This document shows positions 10,944 through 21,830 of a stretch of 64,000 nt of DNA, in pieces (the first letter of the stretch is position 1; the number at the start of each line of letters is the position of its first letter). The translations under genes and the position numbers were made by a program. The stretch is from Collybiopsis luxurians FD-317 M1 (Eukaryota; Basidiomycota; Agaricomycetes; Agaricales; Omphalotaceae), in NCBI GenBank assembly GCA_000827265.1, contig KN834797.1:318539-382538 (forward strand), given 5' to 3'. The notes beneath the pieces are model-generated. The model saw only the letters and a list, made by a program, of their open reading frames with translations. It was not told the DNA's origin and ran no database searches.

Positions 10944-11150
10944 ATGTCCACTGCCATCAAAGGTGAAGGAGAGTTAGATGGGGATAGCAGCAATGGGAAG
11001 AGTCAGTGTAAAAAGCAGAAACCAAATCATGATGAGGGGGGCCCAGTTACTCACACAAGGCAGAAACAGAAGGAATCCAAAGCTGTATGGTTACCTGCTG
11101 ATATCGAAACCTTTCTTGATTTTCTTCACAACTTCTGGTCAAAAGGTGGA
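10944..11150 (+). pseudogene. Truncated SANT/Myb-like transposon-associated protein (5' end only)
   Basis: A frame starts with ATG at 10944, preceded by a TATA-like CCTATAAACTCC at about 10914. It encodes a basic region (CKKQKPNHDEG) and then AVWLPADIETFLDFL..FWSKGGD, which resembles the start of the SANT/Myb-like domain of many basidiomycete transposon-linked proteins (W..AD...L..FL...AGDG.NF). At about 11150 the sequence changes abruptly into the middle of a WD40 repeat in a different frame, so only the first 70 or so codons remain. Family assignment is weak; the break is clear. Confidence 0.45.
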
Positions 11151-12322
11151 GACAGTAAGAATTTGGAATGCTCAACCAGGTCTGCAGGTTGGGGAGCCAC
11201 TCAAAGGCCACACTGGTTGGGTTTCCTCAGTGGCATATTCACCTGATGGTCAATATGTGGTGTCTGGCTCTCATGATAAGACAGTAAGAATTTGGAATGC
11301 CCAAACAGGTCTGCAGGTTGGGGAGCCACTTAAAGGCCACACTGGTGTGGTTACCTCAGTGGCATATTCACCTGATGGTCAATATGTGGTGTCTGGCTCT
11401 TGGGATGTGACAGTAAGAATTTGGAATGCTCAAACAGGTCTGCAGGTTGGGGAGCCACTCAAAGGCTACACTGGTGTGGTTACCTCAGTGGCATATTCAC
11501 CTGATGGTCAATATGTGGTGTCTGGCTCTTCAGATAGGACAGTAAGAATTTGGAATGCTCAAAAAGGTCTGCAGGTTGGGGAGCCACTCAAAGGCCACAC
11601 TGATTGGGTTTTCTCAGTGGCATATTCACCTGATGGTCAATATGTGNNNNNNNNNNNNNNNNNNNNNNNNNNNNNNNNNNNNNNNNNNNNNNNNNNNNNN
11701 NNNNNTGGTGTCTGGCTCTTATGATCAGACAGTAAGAATTTGGAATGCTCAAACAGGTCTGCAGGTTGGGGAGCCACTCAAAGGCCACACTAATTGGGTT
11801 ACCTCAGTGGCATATTCACCTGATGGTCAATATGTGGTGTCTGGCTCTTTGGATATGACAGTAAGAGTTTGGAATGCTCAAACAGGTCTGCAGGCTGGGG
11901 TTGCCCCAATGGCATATTCACCTAATGATCAATATGTAGTGCCTGATGCTAACACCACAAATCAAGTCCTGCAACCAACTCTTCATTTACATGCTGCTTC
12001 ACCATCAATGCATGGCCACCACCCTTCCTCCACATCAATATACACTCCCCCCTCTCAAAAATTTCTTCGCCCAGAGAATCCCTTGCAACTTCCTTTTGGT
12101 ATCCCTTCAGGCTACATTGATGATCGAGGCTGGCTTTGTTCTGATAATGGAGAGCTCATTATTTGGCTTCCTCCCTGGATGAGGCAAGGGTTTGCAGATA
12201 AACGTCAAATCCTCACTATTCCTCCTGATGCTGAAAATTGTGCCCTTTCTGTGGACTGGTCAAACTTTGTTTGTGGAACCCAATGGACTGAATGTTGGGA
12301 TTCAGCTTCCGCTGCTGTATAA
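11151..12322 (+). pseudogene. 5'-truncated NLR WD40 array with conserved tail
   Basis: The WD40 part begins in mid-blade (TVRIWNAQPGLQVG). Blades with signatures SHDKT, SWDVT and SSDRT follow, then the N gap, then SYDQT and SLDMT, a half blade (MAYSPNDQYVVPDA) and the tail with GYIDDRGWLCSDNG, LPPWMRQGF and QWTECWDSASAAV (stop at 12322). The frame changes across the gap, which says nothing because the gap length is arbitrary. No NACHT domain lies upstream; instead a foreign gene fragment is joined at about 11150. An upstream ATG (10978) happens to be in frame with the WD40 part but encodes no recognisable domain. It is most likely a non-functional array or a chimaera, though its repeats are intact. 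Confidence 0.75.
11647..11705. other. Assembly gap (59 N) inside WD40 repeats
   Basis: The run of N interrupts a blade right after GQYV. The flanking repeats are nearly identical, which is where short-read assemblies collapse. The true number of blades here is unknown. Confidence 0.98.
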
Positions 12323-13560
12323 AGCACAATGTAAGTTGCCCTCTTCTTGAACTCCTTGACACATTGATCCTATATAAGCTTGTTGCCCGCAGTGGACATT
12401 ACTGATCAATATAGACCCATGGGATTACAGAAAAAGGGTGTGGCACAAGTCATGAGGAATTATAATTGAACTGTGAAGCTTGGAATGTACATGAAAGAAA
12501 CAACAATTGTCAAGCCTGTATTTAAAGTGAGTTTGAATCAGTGTAAAGTTGGTCCATCATATTGGTGCCAATGGTGATGTGGGGTCTCACAGTGGGATGA
12601 CCAACTAAGCAAAGTGAAAATGGAAAAAGAGGATATATGTTTTCAATACTGCTTGTTTTGATCTGTACTGTAAATAATGATATATGGGGTACTCAGTGTT
12701 TGCTATGGTACTGTTAAAAGTTGGTACTCGACATTCAAGCATGAGCAAAGAACAGTCATGCATCCAATAATAGTGTAAAGTCACTGCCACCATTTGGTGT
12801 GGTCAAGGTAAGGTTACAGTATGATTACAGTAAGGGTTACAGTAAAAGCTAGTGGCTCATAAACATTCATGCCTTTAAGAGAGGAATTAGAGCGGACAGT
12901 GCATGTCAACTCTGATCATTGACTTTGAATTTTCTTGGGATATGGTACTCCACTGGTTGCACTGTGATAACAATGATAGACCTAGTTTTCTTCATATGTT
13001 CTCTACTCAATGCCATACTAAATGATATAATTGTACATAAGTTAGAATTTTCACAGGGGTTCAACGAAGGTGAACTGGTTTTGTCGCCGGTTGCTAGTAA
13101 GTATGAAGAGTCTAAATTTGGAGATTGACTCAGGAGTCGGAGGAAAGATACTGGGAATCAGCCATGATGTAGACTAGAGAGTGTGAAGAGATTTCTGTCG
13201 GTACCTGAACACTGTGTGCTCGGTTGAAGGATCATCAAGAATGGAAGTACCTTGAAAAGATTGCGTGCACGGTTTAAGACTGATGATTAAGTATGCGGAA
13301 GTTTGAACTCTTGACGTGTGCAGGGGTGTAGTACATATGCACGGACCTTATCCAGTCATTGAACGGGCGGTAGAATGGAGCTGTTCTTACTCTTTGAGCT
13401 CGCTGTCAGGCTTATCGATGACGGAGAAGCGTTGAGCGAGTCGGACAAAGGCGCCGAGTGTCCGGAACTTGAATGTGATTGGTGGGCCTACTAGGGATGG
13501 CCGAGGGTCTCACGGTAATAGGATTGGTCATTCAATTGATTGTTTGCCGCAGCCTCCAAT
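12323..13560. repeat. Spacer of the inverted duplication (left arm)
   Basis: No gene. The whole spacer between the WD40 stop and the histidine kinase leader matches the reverse complement of about 59750-60964. Best anchor: 13317-13354 equals the reverse complement of 60006-60043 over 38 bases without mismatch. Other clear blocks are GGAGATTGACTC(A/G)GGAGTCGGAGG (from about 13118) and CTTTGAGCTCGCTGTCAGGC (from about 13395). Its conservation could reflect recent duplication or shared regulatory sequence. Confidence 0.85.
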
Positions 13561-13639
13561 TGTTGAGTTCCATCAGCGGCAGTGGGCAAACGAGCTCCAT
13601 TCCCGCTCCAACGACGAGCGCACACAAAACGTTTAGGCT

Positions 13640-13985
13640 GCCTGCGCTTGTTCTTTTTTTGGATTACTAATTTTTTTTTTTCGCTTCTTGCTTTGATACA
13701 CATTCAGCGAGGTGGGTTTGTTCCGGATCCTGAGTCTGAACTTGGACCGACTCGTACAGATTAGGCTTGGATAGGGAATTTTGTTCCAGACGCCATCGAT
13801 TTCTCACCTTTGCCTCGTTTCGCCATCTCATTTTCTACGAGAGCACCCTGAATCTCAAGTTGAAGATTGAAGCGAGGGCGTTGTCAGTTCGTGTTAGCCT
13901 TTGAAGGTCTAGTTTGTGGTGAGAGGACCCCAGATTTCGTGCCTCGCTTTTTTTCCTTTCTAACGTTTCCTTTCCTTAGGCTACC
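13640..13985 (+). promoter_or_regulatory. Probable leader/promoter region of the histidine kinase gene
   Basis: Pyrimidine-rich tracts (TTTTTTTTTTTCGCTTCTTG near 13671 and CTTTCTAACGTTTCCTTTCC near 13957) lie just upstream of the ATG at 13986. Such CT-rich tracts are common at fungal transcription starts. No specific factor site is identified. Confidence 0.35.
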
Positions 13986-16900
13986 ATGTCCATGTCTGAC
14001 CCAACATCACCCCCAGCCATGGACTGCACACCCTTCCTCACCCACCTCGTAGTCCTTTTATCCATATTCGACAAACCTATCCCAGCAAAGGGCAGCAAAC
14101 CCAAGAAATCATCATCATCCGCTTCCAAATCATCCCATCCACATACCGCCCCTTACACACCCGCACACCCCCCGACAGCCTCTATCCCCCTCCCTACATA
14201 CACCGGCCCCTCCGACTGGCGCACCGATGCCATCCTGCGCAGCTTGGACGACATCATCCGCAGAATGCAAAGTGCCGAAGCCGTCGCAGAGGCCGCCGGT
14301 ACTCCTACCACTACCACTTCGACTGCTCCGTCGCATCATCCGTATCTACCGTACTATCATCCTCGCCAACGGCCGCTTCCACCTTCTCATTCGACAGCGG
14401 CGACGACGGCGGCGTCTTCGTCTGCGTCGGTGGAGCAGATGTGGCCTGGGATGAATGGGAATCCCGAGAGCGATGATGGTGTTCCTGCGGGAGGGAGGAC
14501 GAGGACGACGTTGGCTACTAGTGCGCCGGCGTTGAGTGTTGGTAGGAGGTCGCCTGAAGGAGTTGGTATGTCCCTTTTTTCGCTTTACCTTCTTTTCTTT
14601 TCGATTTTTTACGTATCGCAATATTTTCGTCAATTATTATTATTATTATTATTATTTATTTTTTGATTTTTTCTATTTTTTTATTTCCATCTTAATACAT
14701 ACCCATTATATTCGTATTCGCTTCACCCAGCTAACCCATCCTCTTCTCCTTTTTTTCTCCAGTCGCCTCTCCGGGTTCCACTACCGCCACAACAACAAAC
14801 CCCCGTCTCACCACTTCCACCACCAACACTACCAACGGTCCCAACGCCCTCAGTCTAGGACTAGGACTAGGTCTCTCCGCAAGCACCCCACTCACATCCG
14901 GAAGCATGTCCGCGCGCAGAGCAGCGCAAGGCCTCGCTACCCCCGGTCGACACGCCGGTGCGGTGGGGAACCACCGTGCGCGGAGTGCTAACGCTAACGC
15001 TGGGCACGGTCATGCGACCTCGAATTCGACTGGGTCGAGTGGGTCTGCGACTGCTGTGCAACAGCGGCATACGTCGACGTCGAGGGGTAAGGGTGGTACT
15101 AGGGATAGGGATGGGAAAGGTGCAGATAACACCTCTACTGGTGCTGCTGCTGCTGCTGCGGCGGCGGCGGCTACGGGAACGCCTGCGTCTGTTTCGTCGG
15201 AGAAATCAGCGTCCAGTATCTCGATGGCTTCTCCGTTCTCGCCTATCGTGTTGGGCGAGCATGGGGAGAGTGTGTTGCCGAAGAAGAATACGAACGCTGG
15301 TGTTTCGGAAGGGGAGAAGAAGGACGAACCCCAGCCGCATCCCCAACCCCAATCTTCCGCTCAAAGCCTTACCCGATCTCAATCTCGCTCTGTTGAATCG
15401 AGCGGGGACGAATCGGATGCCACGTTCGAGACGGCTGCTGACGATGCGCTTACGCTTGGGGTGGGTGCGGGTATGTCTCCTCCGCGGTCTGATGAAGACG
15501 AGGATGACGACGACGACGACGACGACGACGAGGGTGATGAAGGCAATGACGACGACGATGACGATGGGGACGATGAGGAAGAGGAAGAGCCAGCTATCCC
15601 GCTGATTGATGGGATGAACGGGATCTCGCCGTATGGGAGGGCGGGACAGTTCGAGGAGGGTGAGATGTGGGCTTGGACGAGGAATCCTCAAGTGAGGGTT
15701 GCGGGAGGTGGAGAGAGGGTGGGTGGGGATGGGGATGGGGACGAGGGTGGAGATGTTCGAAATGAAGGAGAACAAGGACAAGGAGAGGGACAAGAGGCAG
15801 GAGGTGAAGCTGAAGCTGAAGGACGGGGTATCCCCAAAACGGAATTGGAATATCTCAAGTCTCTTTCGAATGAAGAGAGGGACGCGTGGTTTGCGAGGAT
15901 TTCTAGGGTTAGGGTTGGGCCTCTGGCGAGGTTGGGGAGGTTGGGGAGGAAGGCTAGGTCGAAGACGCAGAAATCGAATCAATCGTATTCGTCTTCGAGG
16001 ACGGCGTCTGGATCCGAGTCTGATTCTACGTCTACGTCTACGTCCGAGTCTACGTCGAATTCGAATTCGGATGAGGAGTCGGGAGAGGAGAAGGAGGAGA
16101 AGGGCGGGGAGAAGAAAGAGAAGGAGAAAGACGAGAGCCGCCGATCTGGACTTGGATTCGGAGTTGGGTATGGATTTGGATCTAGCTTGGATCTTGATCT
16201 TGACCTGGACAAGGACCACGATCATTTATGCCGACGATGTGGGAGTAGGTTCTTTGGTGCGCTAGGGGGGTATGTGCATCCTTCGTTGCTTTCGACGACG
16301 CCGTATTCGTACCCGTATGCCCTCCCGTATGCTGCGTACGCTCAAGCGCTGAGCGGTAGGGAGAAGGATGGGAAGAAGGATGAGGCTGAGGTGGTGGTGG
16401 AGGCGGAGGCGGAGGTGAAGAAGGAAGAGGTGGTAGAAACGGAAGCAGAAGAAGAGGAGGAAGACGGGGATGTCGATGCGGAAGGGCACTGGTCTCAGTG
16501 GCATAACACCCCCCATCGAGCTCGAGCTCCGGCTCCGGCCCAGCCTCAACCTCAACGCCATCCTCATCCTCACCTCCACCCCGCCACCGCGCAAGATCTG
16601 CACCCGCACGTGCTGCATGACTCATTCTTGCACCCGTATCCGTATGCTTATCCTTACCCCCATGCATTCTCGCACCTCCAGGAGTACCCTCCCCTGCACC
16701 AGCACCCTCATCCGCACCAGAGTGCCCACCCGTACCGGTATCCGTATTCGTACCCTCACTCGTATCCGCACGCGTACCCGTACCAATGGACGCATCCGTG
16801 GAACCCGTGGATGCACATGCATGGGCTGAACCCGTCGGATGAGTCGCCCTCAGTGGTGGCGTCTGGTGGACCCCTCGCGACAGCTGCGCTGGAGAGTGGG

Positions 16901-19900
16901 TTGAGTGCGGTTGAGGAGTTGAGGTTGTTGAAGCAGCAGGTACGTGTGTGATTGTCTTGCTTCGTTTTATTTTCTTTCTTTTTTTTCGTTTTGGTTGTTC
17001 GCTGACTCGGTGGGTTGTTGTAGGTCCAGGACGTCGCGCGGGTATGTAAAGCCGTCGCGGATGGAGACTTGTCGCAGAAGATTACGGTCCCCGTGCAAGG
17101 TTCGGTTATGGTCAAGTTGAAGGAGGTGATTAATACCATGGTTGACAAGTTGGGTGAGTTTTCGACGCTCCTACTTGATTATTCGAGCCACCTGAATCTC
17201 TAACTAACCCTTGCATCGTCGCTCCCCCTCCAACAGGCCTCTTTGCAAAGGAAGTCACTCGCGTGTCTCAAGAAGTCGGTATGGAAGGCAAGCTTGGCGG
17301 TCAAGCGCTCGTGCTTGATGTCGAAGGAACGTGGAGGGAGTTGACGGCTGTTGTGAACAAGTTGGCGGCGAATTTGACGAATCAAGTAAGTGTGCCCGGG
17401 GGTAGACTGGTTTAAGTTTTTTTTTCTCACGTCCCCTGTGTCTCTAGGTCCGTTCGATTGCAAAGGTGACCAAAGCTGTCGCGCTCGGTGATTTGAGTAA
17501 GCAGATTGAGGTGGATGCGAGTGGGGAGATTTTGGATTTGAAGGTAAGCATGAGTGTACAACCCGTTGGTGTGTTGTGTACTGACGCTCGCTTGCTTTTG
17601 TTCTGTACAGAATACGGTCAATGGAATGGTTGTTCGACTCAGAGCTCTGGCTGCTGAAGTTACTCGTGTCACACTTGAAGTCGGTTCTCAAGGTAATGTA
17701 AAAAGTTAAAATAGTGACGGCGATGATTCTAACGATCTGAGGGGTACAGGTAAATTGGGTGGTCAAGCTACGGTACCGGATGTAGAAGGTGTTTGGTATG
17801 AGTTGGTGAGGAATGTGAATAGGATGTGTGCTAGTTTGACGGATCAGGTTTGTCTTCTTTTTCCAATCTGTTCTAGTCCCCTCCTCTGAACTACCTTCCA
17901 CCCAGGTCCGCTCCATCGCAATAGTAACGACTGCTGTAGCCAAAGGAGACTTGACGCAAAAGATTGAGATTCAAGTCGAGGGAGAGATGGCGACGTTGAA
18001 GACGACGGTCAACTCCATGGTGGATCAGTTGGGTGCGTTTGCGAGCGAGGTTACAAGAGTCGCGTTGGAGGTGGGTGTTTTTACCTTTCATTTGAGTTTA
18101 ATGATGAATTAACGGTATTCCTTCTTCAGGTCGGCACGCAAGGAATACTCGGAGGTCAGGCTCGAGTCGAAGGCGTCCAAGGGACATGGGCGGATTTGAC
18201 GAGGAATGTGAACAAGATGGCATCTAATTTGACGAATCAGGTGGGTTCTCATCCTTTGTTATGGTAATGCGGGTACGCTGATACCTCATGCAACAAGGTC
18301 CGGAGTATCAGCGAAGTTACCAAAGCCGTCGCCCAGGGCAACTTGAGCAAGTTCGTCGAGGTGGACGTGCAGGGTGAGATGCTCGACTTGAAAGAAACGA
18401 TCAACTCCATGGTGGTCCAGCTGTCGACGCTTGCCAATGAGGTCACTCGCGTGTCACTCGAGGTCGGGACGGAGGGTATCCTCGGTGGCCAGGCGTTTGT
18501 TCCGGATGTGCAGGGCGAGTGGAAGGGGTTGACGGATAATGTGAATCTGATGGCTATGAATTTGACGAATCAGGTGGGTGGCTCGTTCAAGGATATGGTT
18601 TTGTGCCTTGTTGATTGACGAGTTCTTCCACCCGCTTTCCTTTTCTCCGTTGGTTGCTTCTAGGTCCGCTCCATCGCCGAAGTGACTAAAGCCGTTGCCA
18701 ATGGCGACCTTTCAAAAAAGATTCAAGTCGATGTCAAGGGTGAGATCTTGGAGTTGAAGGAGACGGTGAATGAGATGACGGAGAGTTTGAGTGTGTTTGC
18801 TGATGAGGTAGGAGTGCCGTCTCCATGTTGGGAAACGATATCAATCTCCTTGTAGGTCACTCGAGTCGCAAGAGAGGTCGGAACTGAAGGTAAACTCGGT
18901 GGACAGGCAAAGGTCGCCAACGTTGCTGGAACATGGAAGGCGTTGACGGATAATGTGAATGCGATGGCGAACAATTTGACACTGCAGGTATGGTGTACTC
19001 TCTCTCTCTGGGGTTTACGTGGTGTTAAGCTTGCTTTGTCCAGGTCCGAACTATTGCAGTAGCCACCACTGCTGTAGCCCGAGGTGACTTGACGCAGAAG
19101 ATTGGTGGCGTCAGTGTATCCGGAGAAATGCTCAACTTGGTTAACACAATCAACGACATGATTGACCAGTTGAGTATCTTTGCTGTCGAAGTCAAGAAGG
19201 TTGCTCGTGAAGTCGGTACCGAGGGCAAACTCGGTGTGCAAGCTGAGGTCGGGAACGTTCAAGGTATCTGGCAAGAGATTACGTATGTCGCTTTGTCGCA
19301 CCTGTGTTCGCAGATGGCTGATTATTTCTTTCCACCCTAGGCTCTCCGTCAACACGATGGCTGGCAACTTGACAACTCAAGTCCGTGGTTTCGCCCAAAT
19401 CTCTGCCGCAGCCATGGATGGAGACTTTACTCGTTTCATCACCGTGGAGGCGTCCGGCGAGATGGACTCGCTCAAGACTCAAATCAACAACATGGTCTTC
19501 AACTTGCGAGACTCGATTCAGAAGAACACCGCAGCAAGAGAGGCGGCCGAACTTGCGAATAGGAGTAAGAGTGAGTTCTTGGCCAACATGAGTCACGAAA
19601 TTAGGTGGGTTACGAATGTTGGGTTCTGTAATCTGGAGAGCTAACTTTTTCATATGTAGAACGCCGATGAACGGTATTATCGGTATGACCGAGTTGACGC
19701 TCGACAGCGACCTCAACCGATCTCAGAGGGAGAGCTTGCTCCTGGTCCATAGTTTGGCCAGATCGCTGCTGTTGATTATCGACGATATCTTGGATATTTC
19801 AAAGAGTGCGCTACCATTGCCTCGACGCTAAATCCTCATTAACCCCGCTCCGTTATAGTTGAAGCCGGTCGAATGACCATGGAAGCCGTTTCGTATTCCC

Positions 19901-21830
19901 TCCGACAAACCGTCTTTGGTATTCTCAAAACTCTTGTCGTCCGTGCCTCACAGAACAACCTCGATCTTACCTACGACATCGAGCCTGACATTCCCGACCA
20001 GCTCATCGGTGACTCGCTGCGTTTACGTCAAGTTATCACCAACCTTGTCGGCAATGCTATCAAGTTCACACCAAGCAAAGTCACCAGGAAGGGACATGTA
20101 GCGTTGAGCTGTAGGCTCCTGGCATTGGACGATCAGAGTGTGACGCTGGAATTCTGCGTTAGTGATACGGGTATTGGTATCGCAAAGGACAAATTGAATT
20201 TGATCTTTGATACATTCTGTCAAGCGGATGGGAGTACGACTAGGGTAAGTGGTGTTACTTTGAGTGAAATCCTGGACTCTGACCGTTGTGTGCTCAGGAA
20301 TACGGTGGTACCGGTCTCGGTCTCTCCATTTCGAAGCGCCTCGTCTCTCTCATGCAAGGCAACATGTGGGTCGAGTCTGAGGTGCAGAAGGGATCTCGGT
20401 TCTTCTTCACCATTACCTCGCAAATCTCACTGTCATCTTTCGAGTCGACGTTGGCCAAGATGTCACCTTTCGCCAAACGGACGATTCTCTTTGTCGACAC
20501 GCTGTTCGACACGACTGGCGTGGTTGATAGGATCCGCGAGTTGGGTCTCGAGCCCTTCGTGGTTCATGATGTCTCCAACCTCGTAGACAAGGATATGTGT
20601 CCACATTTCGATACCATCGTCGTTGATTCACTTTCCATGGTGCGTAAGCTTTGATGCATATTTTGAAGAATACTCATCCCTCGAAATTTCGTTTCCAGGC
20701 TGAGACGATTCGTGAAATCGAGCATCTGCGGTACATTCCGATCGTACTCCTGGCGCCCTCAATGCCACGGCTCAACTGTGGGTCGTCCTCTACTCAAACT
20801 ACAGCTATACAGAGACGCTCATCTACGTCTTATTTCCCTCCCTTCTTCCATGAACGACACCAATCAGTAAAATGGTGTCTAGACAACTCCATCTCTTCTC
20901 AGGTCACCACCCCGGTCTCGGCTCAAGATCTTGCCAGCGCATTGGTCAGTGCACTGGAAAGCAACACCGTGAGCCCTGTCGCGGCCCCGAACGACGTGTC
21001 GTATGATATCCTGCTCGCCGAGGATAATCTGGTCAATCAGAAGCTCGCGGTGAAGATTTTGGAGAAGTATGGGCATATGGTGGAGATCGCGGAGAATGGG
21101 AGTCTGGCGGTAGATGCGTTCAAAGATCGGATTGGTCAGGGAAGGCCGTTTGATATTATTTTGGTATAGGTGTCGAATTTCTTCTCCTTGGAGATGCTAA
21201 TCCAGCTTGTGCAGATGGATGTCTCTATGCCGTTCATGGGCGGAATGGAAGCGACCGAATTGATTCGAGACCATGAGGCAAAACAAGGCTTGACTCCCAT
21301 TCCCATAATTGCTTTGACGGCACATGCAAGTAAGTCTTTATTGCCGCCGCCGAGCACCTTGACGCGCTTCATTGTGAATCATGTACAGTTGCTGACTATG
21401 CTTTCCAGTGATTGGCGATCGAGAAAGATGTCTGCAGGCAGGAATGGATGATCACATCACAAGTCAGTGTCTATTTCCCCACACTTTCCTATATTCTGTG
21501 ATCTACTTGTCCGTTTCCGAGGATGTGCATGATTATTGACTCTACTACTCTTTTTCAGAGCCGTTACGTCGTGTGGATTTGTTGAACTCCATCAATAAAC
21601 TGGCAGGCGCGAGAAAAGCTGCAAAACATCCGCTCTTGCGAAGGGTAGCTGCAATCGCACCGAAACCACAAGTCGCCCGTGGAGGAACGACTGCGCACCT
21701 GGAACCGACCGTTTACGGAGGTCGCAGTTCTCACGAAGAGTTGATCGCATACCAAGAGCCGACAATCTATCAAGTGTCGACTGGTTCTAGTTCTTACGAG
21801 AGGAATAGAAAGCCAAGTACTTCTGCATAA
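13986..21830 (+). CDS. Group III hybrid histidine kinase (Nik1/Os-1 type)
   Basis: I join 22 exons (13986-14565, 14763-16939, 17024-17153, 17237-17385, 17448-17543, 17611-17692, 17750-17847, 17906-18070, 18130-18240, 18298-18573, 18664-18807, 18856-18987, 19044-19282, 19341-19604, 19660-19805, 19859-20244, 20298-20639, 20699-20777, 20868-21163, 21215-21329, 21409-21462, 21559-21830), all in phase, for 2110 residues. Residues 920-1500 hold seven HAMP units (VRSIA-x-VTKAVA-x-GDL type). The kinase core has the phospho-His in [13 protein letters not shown] (about H1545), N box GNAIKF (about N1662), and G boxes DTGIGI and GGTGLGL. The receiver has AED (about D1918), the phospho-Asp in MDVSMP (about D1966) and Lys in ITKPL (about K2021). 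Such kinases are cytoplasmic, feed the HOG osmotic-stress pathway, and are the phenylpyrrole fungicide target. Odd: a 919-residue low-complexity N-terminus (Asp/Glu, Ser, His-Pro-Tyr tracts), far longer than the roughly 200 residues usual in Os-1. Confidence 0.93.

Noticed and set aside
15206..16225. 339-codon minus-strand open frame opposite kinase exon 2
   Set aside because: Arg/Leu/Ser-rich shadow of a low-complexity GC-rich exon; the plus strand carries conserved segments and the correct splice sites.
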